From Symbiodinium natans (lineage: Eukaryota; Sar; Dinophyceae; Suessiales; Symbiodiniaceae), in NCBI GenBank assembly GCA_905221605.1, contig CAJNDS010002213.1, positions 1,266,934-1,330,933 of the forward strand: a DNA stretch of 64,000 nucleotides, in the 5' to 3' direction. Position numbers and translations under genes: made by a program. Under the pieces are notes generated by a model. That model was given only the letters and a program-made list of their open reading frames with translations. It was not told the DNA's origin and searched no databases. This document shows, piece by piece, positions 32,536 to 42,760 of the stretch; position 1 is the first letter of the stretch, and each line of letters begins with the position of its first letter.

Positions 32536-34408
32536 GTATTAGGGATTTTGAGAGGTTTCCATGGTTTAAGGGGTTGGGGGAAGTTCAGAAGGGTTGCGGA
32601 GTGAATGGCTTTGATGCCTGTAAGGCACGCAAGGGGAGGGATATCCTAGGGATGCCAGTGCCCTTTTACATCGGCCTGCTTCCCTTCTTAGAGGGGTTTC
32701 AATACGCCTTGAGGGTGAGGGTTGCAGGTTTAGGGTTTAGGGTTGCCTAAACCCTGCACGCTAAAACCCACGAGCTCTCAAAACGTTTGTTTTGTGACAC
32801 CTCCCTACATTGCTAGCCACTGAACCCCTGGAGGCTCCAAGTTCGTGGGCCAAACCCTAGACCCTCCACCCCAAGCCCCAAACCCCAAACCCTAATTCCC
32901 AAACCCTAAATCCTAAACCCTAAGCCCTAAGCCCTAAGCCCTAAACCTAAACCCTGTGGGTGTAGGGTTGAGAGTTTAGACTTGGGGTCTGGGGGAGGTC
33001 TTGGGAAACAGCTGGCCAGGGTGGAACCTTGGAACCCTCAATTAGGCCCGAAAGCCCGAAGCCTTCAAAGCGATGTGGGGATGCTGAGCGCTTGTTGGTT
33101 TGAAGTTGAGGGGATTTAGGCGCTTAGGGTTGTTTAGGGTTTAGGCGGTGAGGGTTTAGGGAGGGTTTAGGGTTTTGGGGTCCATACCCATGCACTATAG
33201 CAGCCGAGGAGGGGACGCCCTTCACTTGATGCCATCCTACGCCTGAAGCATCACGAACCCCCCTGGTTGAAGTCGTGGGCTTTGCGATGCACCCACTTTA
33301 GGTGGTTTGGGTGACGGGTGTCGCGTTCTAGGGGCGGGGGGTCATAGGGTTTGCCTCAGGGGTTGCAGTAGGGTTTACACCGTCTTGCTCGCACGACCGC
33401 CCATTTTTCTGTGCTCCGGCTGGATGCAACAAGCTGCGGATGCAGCGGGTTTGGGTCTTAGGGTGATGCGGCAGGAGGCGTCATGAACGCCCACATCACA
33501 AGCCCAACATCAATGCCAGACAAGCGCACATCGGCTACCGAACTCTACAATGAGAACGCACCCTAGCTCGGGCAAGTGCCCGAAAAGGCATTTGCAGTGA
33601 AAGCCTCGTCTACACGGAAGGGGATCCTTAATTAGGCTTCCGGGTTTAGGGTTTAGGGTTTAGGGCTTTAGGGTTTAGGGCTTACGGTTTAGGAGTCCTG
33701 AAGCGTGCTCGAACGCTGCTGCGTTCTGTGCCCGATTTCGCGCGATGGAGCTGGACTCCCAGTCTTGGATTCGCCTTCTGTTTCACGGGCTGTGTTTAGG
33801 GTTTGGGGTTTAGGGTTTAGGGATGAGGGTGTATAGGGTCTAAGTTTAGGGTTTACGGTTTAGGAGCCCTATAGACCCTTCACTTAAGCCCTGATGACTG
33901 AGAACAAGCTTGTTGTTGGGCTTTGCGTTTGGGGTTTGGGTTTAGCCGGGGGGGGGGGGGGGAGGGTGTGGCCTCTGGGGTTGAGGGTTACGGTTTAGGG
34001 CCCTAGAGCTTTAAAAACCTGAAGGCCCTGACACCCTGAGCCCCCAGACAGACTCCAAAGTCCCTAAACAACAAGATTCCCAATGCCACAAAATCCCTAA
34101 ACCCCCCTAAACCCTAAACCCTAAACCCTAAACCCTAAACCCCTAAAACCCTGAACCCAAGGATCCCCTACAGCCCCAAAGTCCTCAAACCTTCCAAGAG
34201 CACCGCGAAGCTTGTTGGGCTTCAGGATTGGAACTTGTCATCGGCGACGAAGATGTAGCAGAGAAAGCCCGAGTGAACCTCTGAAGCGAACTTTTAGTCT
34301 TCCAGTTTATCCTCTCATCCGATTTCCCGACTGTGGGTTTAGTTCAGGGTTTAGGGTTTAGGGTTTAGGGTTTAGGGTTAGGGTATAGGGGTTTTGGGCC
34401 TTCATGTG

Positions 34409-34532
34409 GAAGATAAAGATCCAGGGTTGATTCGCCTCATCATCCCGCGTGATGCTCGCCGCCTCCGCGCGCGTCTGTGCAGCCGCGGCGAGGAGGGCGC
34501 CGCCGCCACTGGACCAACTTTCTGGATGAAGG
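34409..34532 (+). CDS. Exon candidate
   Basis: The frame EDKDPGLIRLIIPRDARRL continues RARLCSRGEEGAAATGPTF and WMK, to a GTTTC donor at 34533 next to TTTAGGG units. A competing frame from an ATG at 34451 exists. The product is unrecognised. Confidence 0.35.
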
Positions 34533-34778
34533 GTTTCTAGGGTTTAGGGTTTAGGGTTTAGGGAAGGGTTGCATTGGGGGGCCTAGCCTCGACCCTAAAC
34601 CCGAAATCCTTGCTTCGGAACTTTTTGGCCTACTTGCAACAGGATTGTTACAGGTTTAAGGAGGGTTTGCTTCCAGACGAGAGGGGTTGAGAGAGCCTCT
34701 TTCGGACGTTTAGGTGCACGAAGAGGACCCAGGAAAGCGTATGTATACATATATGTATATACACATATAGTGCTTCCC

Positions 34779-34856
34779 CCTAAACCCTAAACCCTAAACC
34801 CTAAACCCTAAACCCTAAACCCTAAACCCTAAACCCTAAACCCTAAACCCTAAACC
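34779..34856 (-). repeat. Interstitial telomeric repeat
   Basis: Eleven perfect CCCTAAA units, preceded by a TATGTATA block at 34739-34770. Confidence 0.95.
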
Positions 34857-35155
34857 CTTCCGTCGGGTGGAGGGTTCCTTTAGGTTTAGGGTTCAAGGGA
34901 GTAGAACGGAAGTATGACAGGGATCCTGACACCCACACCCATGAACACCAAACCCTAAACCCCCGATCCTTAAGCCCCTCGTCCAAAGCCTGTAAAGCCT
35001 AAAGCCTAAACCCTAAACCCTAAACCCTAAACCCTAAACCCTAAACCCTAAAGCCCAGGTCTTCTGCACTTCTCCGCCCCGGCGCGGTGTGGTATGGGCA
35101 GCGTGGTGTCTGGGCTTGGCAAACAGAGAGACTGGGACCTACGGTTTGCCGGGGT

Positions 35156-35217
35156 TTAGGGTTTAGGGTTTAGGGTTTAGGGTTTAGGGTTTAGGGTTTA
35201 GGGTTTAGGGTTTCGGG
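35156..35217 (+). repeat. Interstitial telomeric repeat
   Basis: About nine TTTAGGG units. A CCCTAAA array at 35005-35055 lies about 100 bp upstream in inverted orientation. From here to 35690 I see only scattered telomeric fragments. Confidence 0.95.
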
Positions 35218-35689
35218 TACTGCTACAAGCGTGCAGGTGGGGTGCATTGGGGTGGGATCTTGGAGGCGTTGGTGTCGGGAGTTCTGTCAACTTGTCAGGG
35301 GCTTGGGGTGCACAGGATTAAAACAAGACTACAGGGTTTTCGGGTTTAGGGCTTCGGGTTATTGAAGGCGCTTCTGCCATGGTCCGTTCATTGGGGTTTG
35401 ACTTGTTGATGTTGCTTTCCGGGCATCCCTAAACCCTAAACTTCAAGAATCCCTTCAAGCATACCAGCTCAGTACCCACAGTGTCTGCCTCGTCCAAAAA
35501 AAGCGTAAAGGCACAAATCCCTAAAGCCTAAACCCTAAAGCCTAAACCCTAAACCCTAAACCTTATGCGGAGATGTGGCTTCAGGATTTGCCTACAGCGC
35601 AGGGGTTCTAGGTCTGGGGCCCTCGGCTTGCACCCATCCTGACTCACGAGCGCTTCATGAGGCCATAAAGTTTAGGTGGGTCTGAAAGC

Positions 35690-37645
35690 ACGGGCCAGCT
35701 CCAGTTGCTGCTCCTGATGCGCTGGGTCAGCTCCTGATGCTTTGGGGGTTTGGGCTTGAAAGCCCGGGCCAGCTCCAGCTAATGCTCCTGAAAGCCCGGG
35801 CTGGCTCCAGCTGATGCTGCTGATGCCTTGGGGTTTGGGCTTGAAAGCCCGCACCAGCTCCAGCTGATGCCCCTGATGCGCTGGGCTTTGGGCGTTAAAG
35901 CCCGCGCCAGCTCCAGCTGATGCTGCTGATGCTTCCGGGTTTGGGCTTGAAAGCCCGCGCCAGCTGATGCTCCTGATGCTTTGGGGTTTGGGCTTGAAAG
36001 CCCGCGCCAGCTCCAGCTGATGCCCCTGGTGCTTTGGGGTTTGGGCTTGAAAGCCCGCGCCAACTCCAGCTGATGCTCCTGATGCTTTGGGGTTTGGGCT
36101 TGAAAGCCCGCGCCAACTCCAGCTGATGCTCCTGATGCTTTGGGGTTTGGGCTTGAAAGCCCGCGCCAGCTCCAGCTGATGCTCCTGATGCTTTGGGGTT
36201 TGGGCTTGAAAGCCCGCGCCAGCTCCAGCTGATGCTCCTCATGAGCTGGGTTTGGGTCTGAAAGCCCGGGCCAGCTCCAGCTGATGCTCCTGATGCGCTG
36301 CTTTGAAAGCCCGGGCCAGCTCCAGCTGATGCTCCTGATGCGCTGGGCTTTGGGCCTGAAAGCCTGAAAGCCCGGGCCAGCTCCAGCTGATGCTCCTGAT
36401 GCGCTGGGCTTTGGGTCTGAAAGCCCGGGCCAGCTCCAGCTGATGCTCCTGATGCGCTGGGCTTTGGGTCTGAAAGCCCGGGCCAGCTCCAGCTGATGCT
36501 CCTGATGCGCTGGGCTTTGGGTCTAAAGCCCGGGCCAGCTCCAGCTGATGCTCCTGATCGCTGGGCTTTGGGTCTGAAAGCCCGGGCCAGCTCCAGCTAA
36601 TGCTCCTGATGCGCTGGGCTTTGGGTCTGAAAGCCGGGCCAGCTCCAGCTGATGCTCCTGATGCGCTGTGCTTTGGGTCTGAAAGCCCGGGCCAGCTCCA
36701 GCTGATGCTCCTGATGCGCTGGGCTTTGGGTCTGAAAGCCCGGGCCAGCTCCAGCTGATGCTCCTGATGCGCTGGGCTTTGGGTCTGAAAGCCCGGGCCA
36801 ACTCCAGCTGATGCTCCTGATGGGGCTTTGGGTCTGAAAGCCCGGGCCAGCTCCAGCTGATGCTCCTGATGCGCTGGGCTTTGGGTCTGAAAGCCTGGGC
36901 CAGCTCCAGCTGATGCTCCTGATGCGCTGGGCTTTGGGTCTGAAAGCCCGGGCCAGCTCCAGCTGATGCTCCTGATGCGCTGGGCTTTGGGTCTGAAAGC
37001 CCGGGCCAGCTCCAGCTGATGCTCCTGATGCGCTGGGCTTTGGGTCTGAAAGCCCGGGCCAGCTCCAGCTGATGCTCCTGATGCGCTGGGCTTTGGGTCT
37101 GAAAGCCCGGGCCAACTCCAGCTGATGCTCCTGATGGGGCTTTGGGTCTGAAAGCCCGGGCCAGCTCCAGCTGATGCTCCTGATGCGCTGGGCTTTGGGT
37201 CTGAAAGCCTGGGCCAGCTCCAGCTGATGCTCCTGATGCGCTGGGCTTTGGGTCTGAAAGCCCGGGCCAACTCCAGCTGATGCTCCTGATGCGCTGGGCT
37301 TTGGGTCTGAAAGCCCGGGCCAGCTCCAGCTGATGCTCCTGATGCGCTGGGCTTTGGGCCTGAAAGCCCGGGCCAGCTCCAGCTGATGCTCCTGATGCGC
37401 TGGGCTTTGGGTCTGAAAGCCCGGGCCAGCTCCAGCTGATGCTCCTGATGCGCTGGGTTTTGGGTCTGAAAGCCCGGGCCAGCTCCAGCTGATGCTCCTG
37501 ATGCGCTGGGCTTTGGGTCTGAAAGCCCGCCAGCTCCAGCTGATGCTCCTGATGCGCTGGGCTTTGGGTCTGAAAGCCCGGGCCAGCTCCAGCTGATGCT
37601 CCTGATGCGCTGGGCTTTGGGTCTGAAAGCCCGGGCCATCTCCAG
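35690..37645. repeat. 53-bp minisatellite, about 37 units
   Basis: The unit reads like GATGCTCCTGATGCGCTGGG, CTTTGGGTCTGAAAGCCCGG, GCCAGCTCCAGCT (53 bp). Units left of about 36240 have a TTTGGGGTTTGGGCTTGAAAG variant; those to the right are homogeneous. Each unit holds two inverted repeats: GGGCTTT/AAAGCCC around GGGTCTG, and CAGCT-CC-AGCTG. Some units carry deletions of 1-15 bp. Because 53 is not a multiple of 3, all three - frames read through long repetitive ORFs (up to 469 codons). I do not call these genes. Confidence 0.95.
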
Positions 37646-37682
37646 CATCAGCTGGAGCTGGCCGGGCTTTCAAGCTGGACCG
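37646..37682. repeat. Inverted partial minisatellite unit
   Basis: AGCATCAGCTGGAGCTGG followed by CCGGGCTTTCAAGCTGG is a 53-bp unit fragment in the opposite orientation, capping the right end of the array as a hairpin-like terminus. Confidence 0.8.
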
Positions 37683-37794
37683 GAGCTGCCCCGGACTCAG
37701 CCCCAGTCCTTTAAACCCTTGAAGCCATGAAACAAGCCCTGAGGTCCGTCCCACTTCTTCCCCTAAACACTAAACCTTAAGCCCTAAAGTCTGT

Positions 37795-37960
37795 CCCACT
37801 TCTTCATCTTCTTCTTATTCTTCTTCTTATTCTTATTCTTCTTCTTCTTCTTCTTATTCTTCTTCTGCTTCTTCTGTTTTTTATTCTTCTTCTTCTTCTT
37901 CTCCTCCTCCTTCTTCTTCTTCTGCTTCGTCTGCTTCTTCTTCTCCTTCTCCTCAGGCTT
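37795..37960. repeat. (CTT)n-rich microsatellite
   Basis: A TTC/CTT-rich block. The - strand reads a Lys/Glu-rich ORF (37784-38038) whose first 30 residues (MKFKDMCSEGDRFTELS...) are not repetitive. A small - strand exon is possible but unsupported. Confidence 0.8.
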
Positions 37961-38771
37961 TTCGACACCCTCCGTGGAGGAACGCGTGCTCAACTCTGTG
38001 AAGCGGTCGCCTTCGCTGCACATATCTTTGAACTTCATAGATAGTTCTAAAGATATATACAGGGTTTAGGGTTAGGGTTTAGGGTTTAGGGTTTAGGGCC
38101 GCAGTCTCTTGGGATGTTTCATATTTACTCTTATGGAGCTCAAGAGGATCATGTTGAGGAGTATTCTATTCTTCCTAGGGCAGGATCGCAATATATAATA
38201 GGGGTCGGAATAGTTGCGACAATCGCACGGCCTTAGGGTCCCGAAGTATAGTACCCCCCAGAACCCCATTCCAATTATTCAGGCCGCAAAACTAGGTACT
38301 TCCAAACAGTACATAGCCAGTACCGGCGAACGTTCGCCTGCTTATGATTCCCAGCTCACAGCCAGGGTGGAGGATAAGAAGCTCAAACTCATCTCTCCTG
38401 CCATGATTCTTCCACTGGTGCACTGAGTCTGGCAGCCCAAGAATGAATGCAGAACATCCTCGTACTTGCTAAGAAGACACGAACCTTCTTGTAGATGCAT
38501 GCTTGCCCGAACCCTAAACCAGGAGTACACAAATCGAAGCCATGACTCCCTTATAGGTAGGTGGTTTGAGGGGTTTTAGGGTCCAGAGGTTAAGGGATTA
38601 GCTAGGTTGGTTTTTGTTCATATTATCCTTATTTGGGTATATAAGGGACGCTACATATAGACATTGTTCAAAAGGTTTAAAGGCCAACCCAGTTAGGGCT
38701 TAGCGACTTTAGGGAGACAAGGGGTGTCTTCCCTTCAAAAAAGCTTCCGAACCGATTCGTTTTCAAGGTAT

Positions 38772-39688
38772 ATGAAGCTGCGGGTGGAGGACGTCCCTGT
38801 GTTTCCGGCTGTCCGAGCAACCCAAACCGGTTTAGGGTTTAGGGTTTAGGGTTTTGGGTTTTGGGTTTTGGGTTTTGGGTTTAGGGTAAATCCTGCCCCC
38901 CTTTTCCCCGCGGAACCTCTCTCCCCTCCTTTTTCGGGGGAAGTCATCGTCTGCGGGGTGAGGGTATAAGGTTTAGGGCTTAGGGTGTGCACCTTGTTTA
39001 GTACATCTCGGTGGTTTGGTTTGCTGCCTTGGGTTCGAGTCTCCTGTGCTGAGCGTGCCGACTATGTGCCGCGATCGTCTGCCCTCGGAACTGCAAAGCA
39101 GCATTCAAAACGCTCAACAAAACCCTTAACCCGAGAACCCTATAAGCCTATAACCCTATGACCCTATGACCGTAAAGCCTATAACCCGAAACCCTAACCC
39201 TAAACCCTAAATCCTGAACCCTGAACCCTAAACCCTAAACCCTAAACCCTACGCTGGAATGGCGTTTGCTGCTCAGAGGATCTGCGCCTGGATGCCGAGA
39301 GCAGGTCTGCCGACCAGAGCGCCGCCCTCAAAGTCTTAGAAGAGGCGGCCGCTCAGACTGCCGAATTATCAGGGTTTAGGGTTTCGGGTTTGGGGCTCGG
39401 GGCTTGGCATGCGAACTCAGAAGACTTCAATGAGGCTCCTTACGATACCAAGACAGGACCCGGCATGCCCAAAGCCACATTCTGGCTCCACAAATTCGCC
39501 TAAACACTACAAATCCTAAGCGCTGGAAGCCCCAATAATCCCAACACCTGCCGTGGCATTGCTTGTTGAACCCGAACTCGCCTTGAGCCTTCCATCCCCT
39601 GAGAATTGGTGTTGCCTAGGACGTGTCGGTGGAGACGAAGTGGGATGACCTGAAGTTCGACGATCTGGACAGGGTCCGTCGGGAGTGA
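38772..39688 (+). CDS. Small gene with a coiled-coil segment and telomere-rich intron
   Basis: Exon 1 38772-38829 (ATG; MKLRVEDVPVFPAVRATQT, phase 1) ends exactly at GTTTAGGGTTTAGGG. Exon 2 starts at 39277 after GCTCAG in phase 1 (DLRLDAESRSADQSAALK then VLEEAAAQTAELS), an Ala/Glu-rich likely helix. The same frame continues without a stop through 48 bp of TTTAGGG-derived sequence into DFNEAPYDTKTGPGMPKATF and WLHKFA, ending in TAA at 39500. A further exon at 39620-39688 (DVSVETKWDDLKFDDLDRV with TGA) has an acceptor GTTGCCTAG and may be the true C-terminus if a donor precedes 39500. No known family is recognised. The joins are in phase but unverified. Confidence 0.5.
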
Positions 39689-40024
39689 AGCGGTTTGGAG
39701 GGCTAGATGTGTCTCATCCTGCGATGGCACGCTGCAGGTTTAACTCTTGGGCTTTTGGGGTTTTGGGTTTGGGGCTGAAGGGCTTTACCCGAGGGTTTGG
39801 GATAAGACCGAGGCTAAGCAGGGCACCCCACCCAAAGAGGCTGGAAGATTCTGGACCCTAAGCCCTAAACCCTTCAGCCTTTGATATATCTCCAGAGAGT
39901 GGGTGCTTCTGTTTGCAGGGTCATCCTTGTAGAACAGAATCCTGTGCGCTGTGCACCCTAAACCCAAGTGCCTACAAAAAGCGGGCCCGAGTGCACCGAC
40001 TATAGGGGCCTCAAGAATCCGAAT

Positions 40025-40119
40025 AGGGTTTTGGGTTTAGGGTTTAGGGTTTAGGGTTTAGGGTTTAGGGTTTAGGGTTTAGGGTTTTAGGGTTTAGGGT
40101 TTAGGGTTTAGGGTTTAGG
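40025..40119 (+). repeat. Interstitial telomeric repeat
   Basis: About 13 TTTAGGG units with one extra T at 40084. Confidence 0.95.
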
Positions 40120-40550
40120 ATTATCGTATGTTTGTTTAGGGACCATAAGGGAACTAGCCCGAACCCAAGAGCCGAACCCTAAAAACCCTAAAGCCGAACC
40201 CAACAACCCTGAACCCTGAAGCCTTGCAACCCTCAACGCAAAAAGAAATCGACTAGAGAAGCCGAAGGCCTAAACCCCTAAACCCTGCAACCCTAAATGC
40301 AAAAAGAAACACCTAAACTCAGCTCTTAAGTGGCAACTTTTAAACTTTTTTTCTGAAAGGGGTGGGCTGGCTCAAAAAAAGGCTCTATAGATCCCTACAG
40401 GCCCTACACCCTACCCCCCCGAGCCCTAAGTCCTAAACCCTGAACCGAACCTTACAGGCCCAGGCCCTGAAAACCCAAAACCCTAAAACCTCAACCCCAA
40501 AACCCTAAACCGAACCATAAACCTTAAAACAACCCTAAACCCTTCCTGTC

Positions 40551-42185
40551 ATGTTCGGCGGCCGCTGCCAACTTCAGGCACCACGAGGCACCAGGGTTTA
40601 GGGCTGTGGGGTTTATAGGGTTTAGGGCGCGTGGTTGCCGATCAGGCAGCTGCCGGGGGGTGTGGTGACCGTTCAGGTCGCTGCCCTCCCTAGGGGTTTA
40701 GGTTTTCCAGGGGTTCTAGGGTCTTAGCCCTAACCCCCCCAAGCAGTAGCCCAATAGCCCCAAGCCGAATATAAGCCAAACCCTAAGCCCTAAACCCTTA
40801 ACCCCTTAACCCCTAAGGGTACTTAGCTAAGTGGCGGCACCACTTAGACAAGTGTTAGGGTACGCTTATAATGTCCACTTAGCACACTTATAACTGCACT
40901 TATAACTGTGCTAAGTGCCCTAAGTACTTAGTAACTGCCGTGCGCCTCGAAGTAAACCCTAAACTCTACACCCTAAATCCTGTGCCCCAGATCAGGCCAC
41001 CAAACGCACACCCTATAGCTGGAACTAGTAGAATTGTGAGGGTTGGGGTTTAGGGCATAGGGAACTTTAAATAATAAAAACTAAGCCCGAAACCTTAACT
41101 CTAAGGCTATGATTCAGGGTATGTTTCGGGGTATGTTTGGCAGGCGGTCACTCAAGCTTAGAGCATGCCATTGCTGGAAACATCCTTTTTTCCCCCGCCC
41201 CCCCCCCCCCCCACCCCCCACCCCCCGCCACAAATCTTAGGACTTGTGGTTGTCTAGACCCAGGAGTATCCTAGGTATAAAAAGGGTACCTATTTAATTT
41301 TGGTTGAGTTATAAGGGAGCCTAAACTCTAAATAAAGGGAATAATACTCCTGGTCCAAGTTGTTAAGGGCTTCTCCTAACAGACCGTGACAGCCCAAGAC
41401 CCCCACAAGCGGACCTTAACCGCGCCATCCTGCGCTGGGGGCGAAGAGCTCCGCCACGATGTAGCTGCGGCACTGCCGAGGGAGTTTAGGGTTTCGGGTT
41501 AGGGTTTAGGGTGTCGGGGTTTGGGTCCCTAAACCCTGGCCCTAAACCCTTAATTTAATGAAACTCTGAACGGGTTTAGGGTTTAGAGTTAAGGGTTAAG
41601 GGTTTAGGGTTTAGGGTTCAGGGTTCAGGGTTCAGGGTTTAGAGTTTAGGGTTTAGGGGTTTAGGGGTTTAGGGGTTTAGGGTTTAGGCTTTAGGGTTTA
41701 GGGTTTAGGCTTTAGGGTTTAGGGTTCAGGGTTTAGGGTTTAGGGGTTTAGGGTTTAGGGGTTAGGGTTTTAGGGTTTAGGGTTGAGGGTTGAGGGTTCA
41801 GGGTTTTGGGTGTAGGGTTTAGGGTTTAGACCTCCCCTCAATGCCTGAGACCCTAAGACCCCAAGCCCGACAAAACCCGACAAAACTCCGGACACAAGCC
41901 CTATACTATTTTCTTGAAACCCTATAAGCCAAAAACCCTAAACCCTAGACTCTGTCAGATCCGATCAGCCCGCGCCAGCGCGACCTCCGAAGGAGCGGTT
42001 TGGGTTTGGGGTTTAAGGTCTAGGGTTTCAGGGTCACAGGGTTATGTACGGGTTGCACGCCCCTTCGTTTAATTAGGGGTTCAGGGTCTTTGGCCTTCAG
42101 GGTTTAGAGGCGTTCGGGGTTAGGGTCTAGGGTTTCAGGGTCACATTTTCACCCAATGCCTCACAGGCGCAAGCCCGGCCCCTAA
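40551..42185 (+). CDS. Possible four-exon small gene
   Basis: Exon 1 40551-40595 (ATG; MFGGRCQLQAPRGTR) ends at GTTTAGGG. Exon 2 41410-41483 (TLTAPSCAGGEELRHDV then AAALPR) also ends at GTTTAGGG. Exon 3 41959-41997 (SDQPAPARPPKE) ends at GTTTGGG. Exon 4 42167-42185 (RKPGP with TAA) follows TGCCTCACAG. The phases run 0, 2, 2 without conflict, giving a short basic, proline-rich protein. Exon 4 lies in a segment similar to the start of the next gene (TTTCACCC-ATGCCTCACA at 42145 and 42751), so it may instead be a relic of that start. The exons are short, so a chance fit is possible. Confidence 0.3.
40618..40722. repeat. Dispersed duplication, copy 1
   Basis: About 105 bp from GGGTTTAGGGCGCGTGGTTG to GGTTTTCCAGGGGTT is almost identical to 51037-51140. 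A second shared block (CTAAGGCTATGATTCAGGG... at 41100 and 51998) and a third (AGCCGAAT(A/T)TAAGCCAAACC at 40760 and 51843) show that a region of at least 500 bp was duplicated and rearranged. Confidence 0.85.
40815..40940. repeat. ACTTAG-rich imperfect hairpin
   Basis: Repeated CACTTAG/CTAAGTG words (GGGTACTTAGCTAAGTGG at the left; GTGCTAAGTGCCCTAAGTAC at the right) can fold. There is also a CACTTATAACTG direct repeat. It is possibly a small non-autonomous element. Confidence 0.45.
41254..41362. mobile_element. Hairpin element with inverted ends
   Basis: The left end GACCCAGGAGTATCCTAGG and the right end AATACTCCTGGTCC are inverted matches. The interior has AAAAAGGGTACC. The ends resemble the right end of the 23409/32432 subfamily, so this is probably the same family inverted. 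Confidence 0.6.
41575..41830 (+). repeat. Degenerate telomeric repeat block
   Basis: About 30 TTTAGGG-type units with many one-base insertions and TTCAGGG variants. Confidence 0.9.
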
Positions 42186-42760
42186 ACCAAAAACCTTAAA
42201 CTTCCCGTGCTCGAAAACCCCAAGCCCCAAACTGCAGACTTCCTCCCTGGGTTGGGTTTCCGGTTTCAGGGTTTGGCGCCCGCCTAATTATAAATATGTT
42301 CCGGCCCGGGCGAATTTCAGAATTAGGGGGGTAATTTTGGTATTAGGGGGGAAGGAATCTTGACGTTATATGGGCTTATATGCAGGCTTCACTCAGGCTT
42401 GACTCAGACATTGCAGAAACAGGGCCCAAGCTCGTGGCACACGCGGGACTGTTGCATTCCCTGACTACCCTAAACCCTAAACCTAAATTAACCCTAAACC
42501 CTAAACCCCCAACCCTAAACCCTCAACCCTAAACCCTACCCTAAACCCTCAACTTAACCCTTCTAAGTCTATTCGCTTGCAGGCAGCCCAAATTAGGGTA
42601 TAGAGTTTAGGCTGTACTTTGCTTCGCGGGGCTTCAGAGTCTTGAGTTTAGGGTTGGGTTTATAGAGGTGTAGGTATCTTAGACCCATAGGGTTTAGGGT
42701 TTAGGCCCAACTCATGAAGCCCGGATTGTAGGGACCCTCTACTGGGTTAAGTTTCACCCC

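Noticed and set aside
33475-33590. Terminal exon candidate (MNAHITSPTSMPDKR frame, or an alternate RHERPHHKPNINA frame)
   Set aside because: Two frames with early stops fit equally well and no acceptor is decisive.
33700-33800. Exon candidate before GTTTAGGG at about 33794 (MELDSQSWIRLLFHGL frame)
   Set aside because: All three + frames are open and look coding-like here, so no frame could be chosen. The donor position fits the general pattern but is not listed as a feature.
36239-37754. Long - strand ORFs of 469 and 385 codons with repeated SISWSWPGLS-like peptides
   Set aside because: They are produced by the 53-bp minisatellite, whose unit length makes all three frames repetitive and open. 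There is no independent coding evidence.
37784-38038. Lys-rich - strand protein
   Set aside because: Mostly a CTT microsatellite. The non-repetitive N-terminus is short and has no splice or homology support.
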